Origin: Diploptera punctata
Taxonomy: Eukaryota; Arthropoda; Insecta; Blattodea; Blaberidae
NCBI GenBank assembly: GCA_030220185.1
Contig: JASPKZ010004565.1
Coordinates: 174,001-238,000 of the forward strand
Length of the DNA: 64,000 bases
Direction: 5' to 3'
The notes below the pieces were generated by a model, which ran no database searches, was not told where the DNA came from, and was given only the letters and a program-made list of their open reading frames with translations. Of this stretch, positions 31,155 to 42,453 are shown one piece after another. Position 1 is the first letter of the stretch; every line of letters begins with the position of its first letter. The position numbers were made by a program, and so were the translations under genes.

Positions 31155-32300
31155 TGTCAATACATTCCTCCCCAACTCCTTTCAAAAGACTTTACACTGA
31201 AAATATATAGAACTGTTATTCTCCCAGTTATATTATATGGGTGCGAAACATGGACTCTTGCTTTAAGGGAGGAAAGGAGATTGCGAGTATTTGAGAATAA
31301 AGTTCTTAGGAATTATTAGAGCTGTTAAAAAATGTAAATACTTGGGATCACTTATTGATGAATCAGGGAGTTGTAAAGCTGAAGTAGATAGCAGGTTAGT
31401 ACAAGCACGAAGAGCCATAAAAATGTTGAATGGAGTACTGTGGAGTAGGACCATGTCAAACCACACGAAGAAGAGGATTTTGAAGTCTGTTGTGGAAAGC
31501 ATACTGACTTATGGTGCTTAGGGATGGACTTTGGTAGAGGGACAAAATACTAAGATCTTGGCAGTGGAGATGGGTGGAATAAGACGCAGTGCCAGGGTGT
31601 CCAGGTTGGAAAGAAGAAGAAATGAAGAAGTGAGGCAGATGATGGATATGGAGGAGACAGTGGTGGAAAGAATTGAAAGACGAGCTCTTCAGTGGTATGG
31701 CCATGTCAGGAGAATGGAGGATGATAGGTGGCCCAAAACTCTTTTGGAATGGTCACCTTCTGGTAGAAGGAAACGGGGCAGGCCAAGAACAACTTGGAGA
31801 GGAGAGATCCATAGATTGATGAACGACCGAGGTCTGGAGGAGGATGAATGGCGTGATCGGCAAGAATGGCGAATGGGAATACAGGGTAACCGCTGAAAAG
31901 TGGAGAGGCCCTCAAAAGTAAAGTAAGTAAGGAAACATTTTGGACCAAAGAGAGATGAACAGACATGTGAATGGAGAAGACTTCATAACAGAGAACTAGA
32001 TGGTTTTTATAGGAAGCCAGACGTAATAAGAACAGTTTAGTCTCCTAGACTGCCATTATGGCACAGTTATACCACTAATGGAGAATGATAGACGTACATG
32101 GATGCTTCTTGTAGGAAAAGCAGAGGGAAAACGCCTAGTTGATAGACCAAGAATGAGGTGAGAGAATAATATTAACTATGATTTGAGGGAAGGAGATTAT
32201 ACAGGGAATGATTGGAAAACATTAGCTCAGGTTAGGATGTATGGAGAGCTTATGTCCGCGCGGACATGAACCTAGGGGTTCGATAGTGCCACTGAATTAG
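31155..32300 (+). mobile_element. LINE-a copy split by LINE-b1
   Basis: 31160-31312 gives LINE-a from CAACTCCTTTCAAAAGAC to ACGAGTATTTGAGAATAAAG-type sequence; it resumes at 31930 with AAACATTTTGGACCAAAGAG and runs to GGGGTTCGATAGTGCCACTG. The frame carries stops. The two parts join exactly when 31313-31929 is removed. Confidence 0.83.
31313..31929 (+). mobile_element. LINE-b1 inserted in LINE-a
   Basis: Encodes KCKYLGSLIDESGSC, RAIKMLNGVLWSRTMS, one stop (TAG near 31519), then EMGGIRRSARVSRLERRRN, LQWYGHVRRMEDDRWPKTLL and GRRKRGRPRTTW to a stop near 31896. The 3' end is CCGCTGAAAAGTGGAGAGGC then CCTCAAAAGTAAAGTAAG. AGGAA lies at both junctions (31308-31312 and 31930-31934). The 3' end is shared with SINE-D. 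Confidence 0.85.
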
Positions 32301-32594
32301 TTATTCAGTACATTCCTCTGCATGTACTTTTCCACTGGGTATAATTAACTGCTGATAAATTTTCTTAAAACACCAATATACAAGCATACGGTACTGAATT
32401 AAATTAAATGTGACATGCATTTGTATATATTGACTTTGCTTACATACTTAAGCCTCATGTTTAATGTTACTCAAATTAGTGTCACATAGTTTCAAGTTCA
32501 TTAAAACAGATTTTATGCTGGATAAAATTGTATACTCGTAGGTTACATTTTTAAATAAAAGCATATTTTTATCATTACCTTTTTAACTGCATTT
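32301..32594. other. No recognised feature
   Basis: AT-rich gap between LINE-a and foldback F3. Confidence 0.35.
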
Positions 32595-33010
32595 TAAAAC
32601 GTAGTTTTATTTTATTTTCATATTTATTATATAATTCAGTGACAGCTGTTTCGGTACACTGTACCTTCTTCAGACATGTTAACAAATTATGAATTTTGTT
32701 CCAACTGATCTAAGCAACAATACAACAATATTTATTTAAATTTTTAAATTTAACAAAGGGGATTCATTGAAATCAAGTTGAGAATTTAAGTTTTTTACTA
32801 ATAAATTTAAAAGTAGTAAAAAACTGTTAAATTCTCAACTTGATTTGAATGAATCCCCTTTGTTAAATTTAAAAATTTAAATAAATATTGTTGTATTGTT
32901 GCTTAGATCAGTTGGAACACAATTCATAATTTGTTAACATGTCTGAAGAAGGTACCGAAACAGCTGTCACTGAATTATTTAATAAATATTAAAATCAAAT
33001 AAAACTACGT
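32595..33010. mobile_element. Foldback element F3, copy 1
   Basis: Arms of about 190 bp: AACGTAGTTTTATTTTATTT, CAGTGACAGCTGTTTCGGTA, CTTCTTCAGACATGTTAACA and GGGGATTCATT on the left recur reverse-complemented on the right (AATCCCCTTTGTTAAATT, TGTTAACATGTCTGAAGAAG, ACCGAAACAGCTGTCACTG). A loop of about 25 bp lies near 32805. The right arm lacks GCAGTGT found in the copy at 55125-55560. Confidence 0.83.
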
Positions 33011-33247
33011 TTTATTTTTATTTAATTAATGAATATGGATTTTCATCAAGTAAACACCAACTTAACTGATTATGTAAATTAACAGTAAACTTAAGTTGTA
33101 TTAACACATTTATTATCTATAGGCCTAGATGTAAAATAGGATGCTGGTGTATCTAAAACATCGTTTAACCGGTGACCTTGAAAGTTAGCATATATATATT
33201 TTTTTCTCCCAACTATACGATTTTTATACAATCTCTTATATTCTAAG

Positions 33248-33520
33248 TCCCGCGCCGTAGCCGAGTGGTTAAGGCCTTGGCGCAGAGCTACAGGACTTGC
33301 GCTGGTTCGAGTCTCCATGATGGAAGAAATTTTCTCATGGAATTTCAGCCTGTATGCGACCGGAGCCCACCCAGCATCATGAGGCATTTGGGTAGCTATA
33401 ATAAGTAGCGGCTCCAGGTTGAAAAAACCAGCTATAACGGCTGGGGGACCCGACATGCTGACCACATGTCACCCCTACACTGTGATTAACACATGTGGAA
33501 GTGACGCTGGTAGGCCAAGG
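33248..33520 (+). mobile_element. SINE-D, 3'-truncated
   Basis: Head GCGCCGTAGCCGAGTGGTTA (Ser/Leu-tRNA-like), B-box-like GGTTCGAGTCTCC, then GGGTAGCTATAATAAGTAGC and TATAACGGCTGGGGGACC. It matches 43786-44134 but lacks the last 80 bp or so, including the LINE-b1-like end. Confidence 0.82.
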
Positions 33521-33549
33521 GCCTTCTAGGTCTGACGCACTTCGAGTTC

Positions 33550-35980
33550 GTTATTATGTTCTAAATAAAAATGACCAGATAGTAATATTAGGAGACTTCA
33601 ATGCCAGAATTGGAAATAAAACCATTAAAGATTTAATTGGCCCACATGGAGAAAATGAAGTAAATGATAAAGGGATAATTTTAAGAGATTTTTGTGTGTA
33701 TAACCAGCTACGAATTACAAATACATTTTTCAAACATAAAGAAATACATAAGTTTACTTGGATGAGTCGGGGATCCAGATCTATAATAGATTACATAATA
33801 GCAAACAGAAAATTTTGGACACAAATAATGGATACGAGAGTCTATAGGGGGACAGAAATAGATTCTGATCACTTTTTAGTGGTTGGAAAAAATTAGAACG
33901 AACAAACCTTATTTTAGAAGGAAAGTAGAAAAGAAATCAGAAAACGAAAAATACAAAGTACAGCTGTTAGAACAAGATAGTATAGACTTATATAGACAGT
34001 TATATGAAAATCGAATAAAACAAAACTTGAAACCAAGAGTTGGAGATGTAGAAATAGATTGGATAAAATTAAAAGAATCAATAAAAAAAGCAGCAAATGA
34101 ATGTTTGGGAACCTCCAAAAATAGACCAAAAAATCGATTGAAAGTTTGGAATGAAGAAATAAAAGAAGCAATCAGTAATAAGAAGATAGCTTATTTAAAA
34201 TGGCTTAATTCTGGGACTATTAATGATAGAATAGATTACAAACACAAAAGAGCAATAGTCAGAAAATTATCTAGAAAATTAAAAAATGAAGGATGGGAAA
34301 GTTTTATAAAAAATATAGAAAGAGATGTCACAGGAGCAAAAAGATATGGTTTCAAAGTATTCCAGCGATTAAAAGAAGATTGTACGGATAAATTGGCTAT
34401 AAATGGAATGACAGCAGAACAATGGACACAGCATTTCAGACAGTTATTATATGCAGAGGAAGAAGAAACAAATACACCTCCCTGTCCCACAGAAGAATAT
34501 AATGCTATAAACATTGGATGAAGTGATAGAAACTATCAAGAAAATGAAAAATAGAAAAGCTAGTGGAGTAGATGGTATACCAATGGAGCTTTGGAAATAT
34601 GGTGGGAAACCACTCTATATTAGATTGGTACAAATTTTTAATGATATATGGGCACATGGAATAATACCTCAGGACTGGAAAACATCATTAGTAATACCCA
34701 TCCATAAGAAAGGAGAAAAAAGTAACTGTTCAAATTATAGAGGTATATCATTGTTGACAACAGCATCTAAAATATATACATCCATTTTAAAAACGAAAAC
34801 TTCAGAAAATTACAGAAGATAAAATTGGAGAGGAACAATGTGGATTCCGAAAAGGCCGATCGTGTATCGACGCTATATTTGTTATAAAACAACTAATTGA
34901 GAAGTGGAAAGAATTTAATATCCCCCTATATATATTATTTTTAGATTTTGAAAAGGCCTATGATAGAGTCAAACGGGACATAATGTGGAAAATATTGGAA
35001 AGCTACCAAGTCCCCAATAATCTAATAAATGCTATAAAAAGTTTATATGAAACCACATTTATAAAAGTAAAGTTAGATCATGGGAAAATAACAGATAAAT
35101 TTGAAATTAACCAAGGTTTAAGACAGGGATGTGGACTATCTCCATTACTGTTTATTCTATATCTAAATAAAATTGTCCAGGAGTGAGAAAAACTAAACCC
35201 CCCAGGAGTAAAAATATGTAGAGGAAATCAAATACAAACAATAATCTTCGCAGATGATCAAGTACTTCTAGCGGAGAATGAAGATGATTTGCAGAGATCG
35301 GTGTTTAAATTGCAGAATACCCTAGAAAAATACAACATGAAAATATCTGAAAATAAAACCAAATCCATGGCAATCACTGGAAAGGAACTTTCGAGAGTAA
35401 AAATAATAATAAATAATAAACCAATAGAACAAGTAACACACTTTAATTATTTAGGTAATAATATATCACAGTTTCATAATCAAAAAGATGTGGAAACAAA
35501 TTTAGGAAAATATAACAGATTAAATGGTATAATTAGGAGAAATTTTGGAAAACAAATGAGGAAAGAAATCCAATTGAGATTTCATAATGCCATAGTCAAA
35601 CCTGCTCTACTATACGGAAGTGAATGCTGGACACTTCGAGCAAAAGATAAATCCCGCATTAATAGTTCACAAATGAGATTCCTCCGATCACTAACTGGAG
35701 TAACATTAAGGGATAGAATGAAAAGTGATGAGATAAGGATGCAGTGGAATAGTAGGGAAATGGTTGAACATATACAAAATTATCAGATTAAATGGTTCCA
35801 ACACGTCCAGAGAATGTCAAATTCCCGTTTACCAAGGATGATTTACCACCTCAACCCTAGTGGCAGAAGAGACCTCGGAAGACCCTTCAACCGATGGAGG
35901 GATCAGTTTTTGTAGTCGCAGAACGGGCATCACGCCCAATGCTGCGTTCGGAAGAAGAAGAAGAAGAAGAAGAAGACCAA
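33550..35980 (+). mobile_element. LINE-c, longest copy (endonuclease part plus full RT)
   Basis: APE-type endonuclease C-terminal part: GDFNARIG near 33591 and SDHFLV near 33864. A linker region follows (33883-34510), then RT: KNRKASGVDGIPMELWKYGG, NYRGISLL, CGFRKGRSCIDAIF, FLDFEKAYDRV, GLRQGCGLSPLLF, FADDQVLLAE, then YLGNNIS, YGSECWTL and GRRDLGRPFNRWRDQFL, stop at 35913-35915, and a (GAA)n tail ending near 35976. Defects: the endonuclease start is missing, the linker frame shifts at about 33890 and 34515, there is a frameshift near 34800 and a TGA at 35184-35186. Recently active by the standards of this window but dead. Confidence 0.92.
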
Positions 35981-36346
35981 TAGTCCTCCATTAGGTGTAA
36001 GAACTGACCTAAAATGAAAATTTAAAAATCGATCTAGCGATCGCAGTTTTCGATGTTTTTTTTTAGCGAAATCCAGTACAACCAAATTAAATGAACCGAG
36101 GTACGTATTTTTGAAAAATGAGCGAAATATGACCATTATAAATGGGGGTTACTTGAAATGTAAATTTAAAATTGATTTACATCCACCATGTTTGTACAGC
36201 TTATAATTAAAACCCTTAATATGTAATTTATTTAGCAGTAACAACGCACGTAGGGTTTTATGCCAGTTATTTATAAAATATTCATCACCATAGAGTTCAT
36301 GGATAATTTTAACCGTTCGTCACCAGAATTTCTATCTGCTGTTTGC
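35981..36346. other. No recognised feature
   Basis: AT-rich; no frames or repeats recognised. Confidence 0.35.
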
Positions 36347-36358
36347 AAACGCATTTTA

Positions 36359-37065
36359 CTTACTTACTCACTGGCACTATCGAACCCGTAGGTTCATGGC
36401 CGCGCGGACATAAGCTCTCCATACATCCCTATCCTGAGCTAATTCTTTCCAATCATTCCCTGTATAATCTACTTCCCTCAAATCATAGTTTATGTTATTC
36501 TCCCACCTCATTCTTGGTCTACCAACTGGGCGTTTTCCCTCTGGCTTTCCTACAAGAAGCTTCTAGGCAAGTCTTTCATTCCCCATACGTGCAACATGTC
36601 CTGCCCATCGCAGTCTAAGAGACTTAACTGTTCTTATATCTGGCTTCCTATAAAGACCATGTAGTTCATTGTTGTGAAGTCTTCTCCATTCACCTCTCTG
36701 CTCATCTCTCTTATGTCCAAAAATTTTCCTAAGTACTTTATTCTCAAATACTTGTAATCTCCTTTCCTCCCTTAAAGTAAGAGTCCATGTTTCGCATCCA
36801 TATAAATAACTGGTAGAATAATAGTTTTATATATTTTCAGTTTAACGTTTTTTGAAAGGAGTTGGGACATCAAGAGTCTCTGCAATGCATAATAGCACGC
36901 ATTTGCAGAATTGAGCCTATGTTTAATTTTCTTGTGCATCTCATTCCTATTTGTGATTATTGTTCCTAGGTATTTGAATTCAGCCACTTCCTCAAAATTT
37001 CCCTCATTTGTCATTAGCTGTCCATTTCCATTATATAAAGAATTTCTACATGTGACCATATATTT
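36359..37065 (-). mobile_element. LINE-a copy with a perfect 12-bp target duplication
   Basis: AAACGCATTTTA occurs at 36347-36358 and 37066-37077. Between them is 707 bp of LINE-a on the minus strand, from TATGGTCACATGTAGAAATT to CGATAGTGCCAGTGAGTAAG. The coding tail shows NSLYNGNGQLMTNEGNFEEV and AEFKYLGTIITNRNEMH; a one-base loss near 36800 breaks the frame at ILYGC. This sets the family 3' end and confirms target-primed insertion. Confidence 0.93.
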
Positions 37066-37077
37066 AAACGCATTTTA

Positions 37078-37384
37078 GGTCTCTCAATTCTTCTGTTACC
37101 CTATAATCTGTACCTGCATGATTGCAACGGAATTCGTCTTGGTTACATTCGTTGCAAATGCAAGTAACAAATTGGATAGCGTTATGCATCAACCGGCTAT
37201 GCGCCATTATGTAAGTTTCGACAAAAATACGTTTGAAGTTTAAGTCAATCTCCACTATCTACTGCAGCGCCAAACTAACAATACTGGATACTACAAGTTA
37301 TTTTCCTTGTTTGACAGTTATGCATCAACAGTGTAAGAGCGGAATAATTTGATGCTTAGCTGCATGATGCAAAATTTATATTAG
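37078..37384. other. No recognised feature
   Basis: About 300 bp of sequence with no assigned feature. Confidence 0.35.
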
Positions 37385-37817
37385 CATTTAACAGGAATTA
37401 TAAATAATATTGTCAAGCCAAACACAGTACAGCAACACACACGAACTAGAATTTATAAAACACTGGTCAGACCCATATTATGTTACGGCAGTGAAGCCTG
37501 GACAATTCGCAGTGTAGATGAACGACTAATTGCGGCAGAAATGAAATTTATGAGACGTACTGCTGGCTATTCAAGAACAGACCATAAAAGGAATTCTGAC
37601 ATTCTCAAAGAATTACAAACATAATCAGTCATGGAATATGTACAAAAATACAGAAACAACTGGAAATCTCACGTACGAAGAATGAGCAGAACAAGAATAC
37701 CACGTCAGATCTTAAATTACCAGCCACCAGGCAAGAGATCTTTTGGCAGACCCTTCAAACGTTGGATTGAGACCGTAACAGACCACTAGGTCTATCACAT
37801 GAAAGGAAGAAGAAGAA
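37385..37817 (+). mobile_element. LINE-c, 5'-truncated
   Basis: Encodes GIINNIVKPNTVQQHTRTRI, YKTLVRPILCYGSEAWTIRS, AEMKFMRRTAGYSRTDHK, one stop (TAA near 37621), SHVRRMSRTRIPRQILNY and GRPFKRWIETVTDH, then GAAGGAAGAAGAAGAAG. Same subfamily as 30331-30833. Confidence 0.85.
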
Positions 37818-38043
37818 GATTCACGAAGATATAATTTTTTAGCATTTTTACAAAACATAGAATCTATCATAAGACTGGCGTTTACTTTTTAACTGCAAGG
37901 CTGTATTTAAAGATTTGGCGCTAAAAGTATGCGTACATTTGCTTCATGAGCCAGTGCTACAGATGACATCAAAATCCCATGTTTTAATGGCGCTTAGCCG
38001 ATTTATGCATAACGTCGTCCAATTATTTACGTCCATCTATTAA

Positions 38044-38263
38044 CCCTTAAATTGGCAAAACACAAATTTCTTCCGTTAGTTATTTGAATGTCGCGGACCG
38101 CACTGAAAACGGAATCTTGTATAACTGTTGTTATTATGTATATTGTATAATTAGACATACAATTAAGTGGTTTCTTTTTGTTCGTTTTCTTCTGATTTAT
38201 TTAAAATGTTAAATTAATTTAACCAACTAATGTATCCAAAAGGATACATTGCGAATTTAAGGG
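38044..38263. mobile_element. piggyBac-like MITE, complete
   Basis: TTAA at 38040-38043 and 38264-38267 flanks a 220-bp element starting CCCTTAAATTGGC and ending with the reverse complement of CCCTTAAATTCGC. TTAA duplication plus CCC ends is the hallmark of piggyBac elements. The interior has CGCGGACCGCACTGAAAACG and a CCAAAAGGATAC block. No coding capacity. Partial copies form part of the palindrome at 20.2-21.3 kb. Confidence 0.82.
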
Positions 38264-38524
38264 TTAATTATAATACATTTGATATGTTTAATTCCTGATG
38301 AATAGACTCATCTAGTTTAATGACCGTCAGAATGAATTCCGTCAGAGATCTCTGTTTCTGAACCATAGTTACAATAAAGTTTCTTGACCTGTACAAAGAT
38401 GTAGGTAGGACTAAAGTTTATTTTATAATAATTCATTTTCTTACTTTTTCCTATAATAGTACCAATTAATTGGGCACATTTTGTTAATTTACATTCTATG
38501 TATTTGAAACTTAGTGTTAAATTT

Positions 38525-39260
38525 TGCTGACTATTTAACTGATGCCCCAAATGGGAGTCAATGACCAATCACGTTACAATGATTTTTTATTTACAACCAA
38601 TCACAGTCGTGTTTCGTCTAGAATTTACCAACTAAAGTTTATCACAATAAAGAAAGCGCCTCCTTTTTAACATTCTGAATAGGTCATAGCATTATTTTGC
38701 AGTGACTAACTCACTAAGAAATAAGGTTACCGATTCTATATATAGTCCATGAATGTCAACACATACCGAATGCGGGAGTTAATATAAAAACATTTGTAGC
38801 AATTGATTAAACCACCAAAAAAAGAAACCACTCTTCGCATTTTCTTAAATGTATTTTTTCCAGAAAAATATAATTGTCATATTTACATCATAGGACATCA
38901 GAAATGAATTAATATACAGTTTGATGTGTTTCATTTTTTCTCCACTAGAGTGCATTCTTACAATATTGCGTTCTTTTGGCAATAAATAATATGATCTGGT
39001 TGCAGTGACGAACAAAAGAAGCTTACCAATCGTTTCTCATTTGTTTTCAAACATCGCCTTTTACATTAAATATATAAATATTTTAAAATAACTATATTTA
39101 AATAATGATTTGTGAGTAAACAGCTTAATTTTATTCCTTAAATAGTTTTAACAAATATCACTCTTGATTTCCAAATTCTCTAAATAAATTCTCTCCGCAC
39201 TTCGTGAGTCGTGAATTTATCGATAATTTGAAAATCACTCATGGCGTTACTTATGATAAG
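38525..39260 (+). repeat. Dispersed repeat R1, copy 2
   Basis: Same order of blocks as 17545-18170: GTCAATGACCAATCACGTTA, AAAGCGCCTCCTTTTTAA, TTTGATGTGTTTCATT, GGCAATAAATAATATGATC, TGATTTGTGAGTAAACAGCT. The middle is about 110 bp longer here, and a segment CTCTCCGCACTTCGTGAGTC near 39191 is missing from copy 1. Confidence 0.72.
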
Positions 39261-39309
39261 ATAATTAAATTCATGGACTTGGTCTCATGTTTCGTGGTTT
39301 ATAATTATT

Positions 39310-39590
39310 TCAGTCTTCTTCTTCTTCTTCTACTACAAGATTTAGGCTATGCAGCCTGTTCCGGCGAAGTTAAAAGTGGAGTCCATCTTCTACGTGGTCG
39401 GCCAACATCTCTTGTTCGTCTGGGATTATACAGGAAGGTATTCTTTCGTTGTTCATTCTCAGTAAGTGTTCTGTCCATTTCTTATTATTTTCGCTGATTT
39501 TATCTTCAATTTTATATATATTTAATTCTTCTCGTATAGTTTCATTCCTTAGTCTTACCAAAATAATAACCGGACTCATGAACTATTTTA
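39310..39590 (-). mobile_element. LINE-c 3' end, (GAA)n tail
   Basis: Minus strand encodes LRNETIREELNIYKIEDKIS and KKWTEHLLRMNNERIPS, then GCCGGAACAGGCTGCATAGC and (GAA)n at the left edge. Same 3' UTR as 12640-12850. Frame broken after ERIPS. Confidence 0.75.
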
Positions 39591-40180
39591 TTTTACAAAA
39601 CGTTTAGGTAGGTAAAGAAATTCACACAGATTTTTGAGGCTATATAAGGTTTACTTGTCAAACAAGGATTTTATTCAATCTGAATCGTCGAAATGAACAT
39701 ATATCTTAAAATATAAACTAACCGAAATTCAACCCAATGAATAATAAATGCTACCATAAATACAAGGTTAGTGTGAGATATTTTGATTTGTTAGCATTTT
39801 AAGTTTTATGAGCGTTGTGTGTAAATAATGCAAAGACCGTAAATAAGGATTCGTTTTACTAGTGGGCCGTGTTTAGCTTTATATCAACACATATCAGACA
39901 ATGCATCATCATCAACGACATTCACAGGTCTCTTAGATTGTAATTCAAAAAGTTATATCCATCTTTTTCCGGTCTTCGTATCTTCTTTTGATTTGTAATT
40001 GAATATAATTTTTGGTATGCGTTTCACTTTCATTTTTTAGACATATTATTTCCAGTTTGTTCAATATTGTTTTATTTTATCCAAATTTTAAAAATATTCT
40101 ACTCATTTCTAAAATCTTACGCTTCTTCTTACAAGTTTGCAGCAGCTGCACTTCTCAGAAGTCTCATTTCAGCTGCTTCT
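39591..40180. other. No recognised feature
   Basis: No gene or repeat recognised in this AT-rich interval. Confidence 0.35.
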
Positions 40181-40190
40181 ATCATCTTAA

Positions 40191-40498
40191 GAATAAGTAA
40201 AGTAAAGTGATCCCACAACAGACCCGGAGGCCCTTGGGGTAGTAGGAGGTTAGGGCTCCCACTTTTTCTAGACAATCGCACTTTGTGTCAGCCGGGTTGT
40301 CAGCCCTGAGTGATGGCCGCCTTTACCCCCAGAACAAGCGTCTGGTACTCATTTCCGTTAGAGGCTGAGTCGACCCCAAGGCCATAGTGCCACCAGAGGG
40401 TTTGGGTCAGTTTAAAAATCCTGGCCCCAATGGGACTTGAACCCTCGTCCCTCCGGCTTGTAGCTCAGTGCCTTAACCACTACGCTACGGCGTGCCCC
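40191..40498 (-). mobile_element. SINE-A, full-length long form
   Basis: Head on the right (GGGGCACGCCGTAGCGTAGT reverse-complemented), B-box region GGGACTTGAACCCTCG, 60-bp segment present (GTAGTAGGAGGTTAGGGCTC), 3' end TAAAGTGATCCC. ATCATCTTAA occurs at 40181-40190 and 40499-40508, a perfect 10-bp duplication. Confidence 0.9.
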
Positions 40499-40539
40499 AT
40501 CATCTTAATAATAATAATAAATAATAATAATAGTAACTA

Positions 40540-41190
40540 TATTTTACCTGGCAGAGTTAAGGCCTTAAGGCCTTGTCTACCACTCAACGAGGTTAAAATG
40601 AACAAAAAGAGATTTTTTTATATAATTGTAAATAAAAATAAATGTGATATAGCACATCTACAATAGAATTATTCTTTACAAAATATTTTGGTTTAATCTA
40701 GACTTAACAAATGAAATATAAAATATACAAGATAGAAGAACGAGAAAAAAAAAACTATTACTGACACAGAATAAATTTAACCATCGAGATAAAGTAAATA
40801 TTTGACAACAGGCAACCGTACAAGCGTGATTTAAAAGTACCATGTATGTGGCAATCCCTGGTATCTTGCGGAAGTAAATTCCAGAAGCGGGCAGAGGCTA
40901 CTGTGTAAGAAGTAGAATAAGAGGAAGTGCTATGAAGAAGGATTGTTAGCAGACTGTTATCTTGTGCCCTAGTGTCAATATTGTGGTAAGAAGATAACTT
41001 CTCAAATCTGGACGCCAGGTAACTACAAGTGTAGGAATTCAGAAGCTTGTAAAAGACGCGACATTTACGTCTGTCAGTAAGACGGAGCCAAGAGGGGTAT
41101 TGAAGTGTTCGGAAATATGACCGTAACGGTGAATATTGCAAATGAATCGAACGCAAAAACCGAAAGTGTGTATTTATACCTAACAGCATT
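40540..41190 (-). mobile_element. LINE-d, C-terminal RT end plus 3' UTR
   Basis: Frame at 40758-41189 encodes HLQYSPLRSYFRTLQYPSWL, KCRVFYKLLNS, YTVASARFWNLLPQDTRD and GTFKSRLYGCLL, the standard C-terminus of jockey/CR1-type RT proteins. It is followed on the minus strand by a short 3' UTR ending with GTTGAGTGG, AAGGCCTTAAGGCCTTAACT, CTGCCAGGTAAAATATAG and (ATT)n at 40508-40530. This copy links the scattered hairpin tails to a coding LINE. Confidence 0.82.
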
Positions 41191-41279
41191 AAATATATTC
41201 ATTAGACCTTTGTGTAATGACTGGTAAACAGTTTTCCCTATTATTCCATTCAAGTCTCCGAATATAATAACTTTTTCTC

Positions 41280-41565
41280 TATACACAGACAATAGGGACA
41301 AATGCCATATTCAAGACATAACTAAATTTATTATAGATAGACAAACATATTGGAAGGGTCATATAGAAAGAATGGAAGAAAACCGGCTTGCAAAAACAGC
41401 TAAAGAAGGTAGACCAATGGACGAGAGAAGAACAAGAAGAAGAGCAGACAAGAGATGGATAGACAGTGAATGCACATCCCATACGTCTTCCTCCGAGGAG
41501 TGATTTTGGAAATAAACAGGATGAAAATCCTACAAATTAAGTTTAAGAAGAAGAAGAAGAAGCAT
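41280..41565 (+). mobile_element. LINE-c relative, 3' end
   Basis: Encodes HIQDITKFIIDRQTYWKGHI and ERMEENRLAKTAKEGR, then GGAAATAAACAGGATGAAAA and (GAA)n at 41549-41563. The same 3' UTR (AATAAACAGGATGAAAATCC) ends a scrap at 54905-54965. Confidence 0.7.
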
Positions 41566-41785
41566 TAACTTTTTTTTTGTACACGTATAGAGAGAGGATG
41601 CAGTAATGAAAGAGTGACTCGGTGTAAAATGGTGTGGTAAGCACATACAGTAGAGTGACAGCTTGCAGTTCACACGTACAGTAGATACATGACGCCTGGC
41701 TCACATTACACAATAGAATGCACATGTGTGCTGTATGCACTCCTGACGTCTGCAAACTACAACAATAGCTAGCTTTTCGTTTATC

Positions 41786-42453
41786 ATGCAAACCAAGTTC
41801 AATCTCAAGATTACCCAACGTATTTATTTACCTCAATATTATTGCCACCAATTATCTGGGCAAGCGATAATTATCGGACATCCAAGGCTATTACACTTCG
41901 CAAACAATGGCAATATGCCGGCTGTCATATTAGATAATGAACAAATTCCTTATACTGACGTCGTTAAAAACTTGGGATTTTACTTAGATCCTAATTTAAA
42001 ATGGCATGAGCAAGTAAAACAAACTTCTAAAAGGATCTTCTCCATAATGCATTCCCTAAAGCGACTTAAACATTTTCTTCCTACAACTCTTAAAAGAATT
42101 TTAATCCAAACTTTAGTGATGCCGCATTTTGACTACTGTGACGTTCTACTAACTGACATAAGTGACGGACAAACTGCAGCGTGTCCATAATATGTGTATC
42201 AGATTCATATTTAATGTTCGAAAATACGATCACATTTCTCCATTATTATAATTATTATTTTTATTATCGTATTATTATTGTTATTACCCTATAAAATGTT
42301 GTTTGTACGTGACATTTACATTGCTACATTATTGTATCTTTAACTGTTTATAATTAGTATAGTGTATATCTATATTTGTCAAATATTTATTTGTATTTGT
42401 GCTGGTTGAGTGGAAGAGAGGGCCTTATGGCCTTAACTCTGCCAGAATAAATG

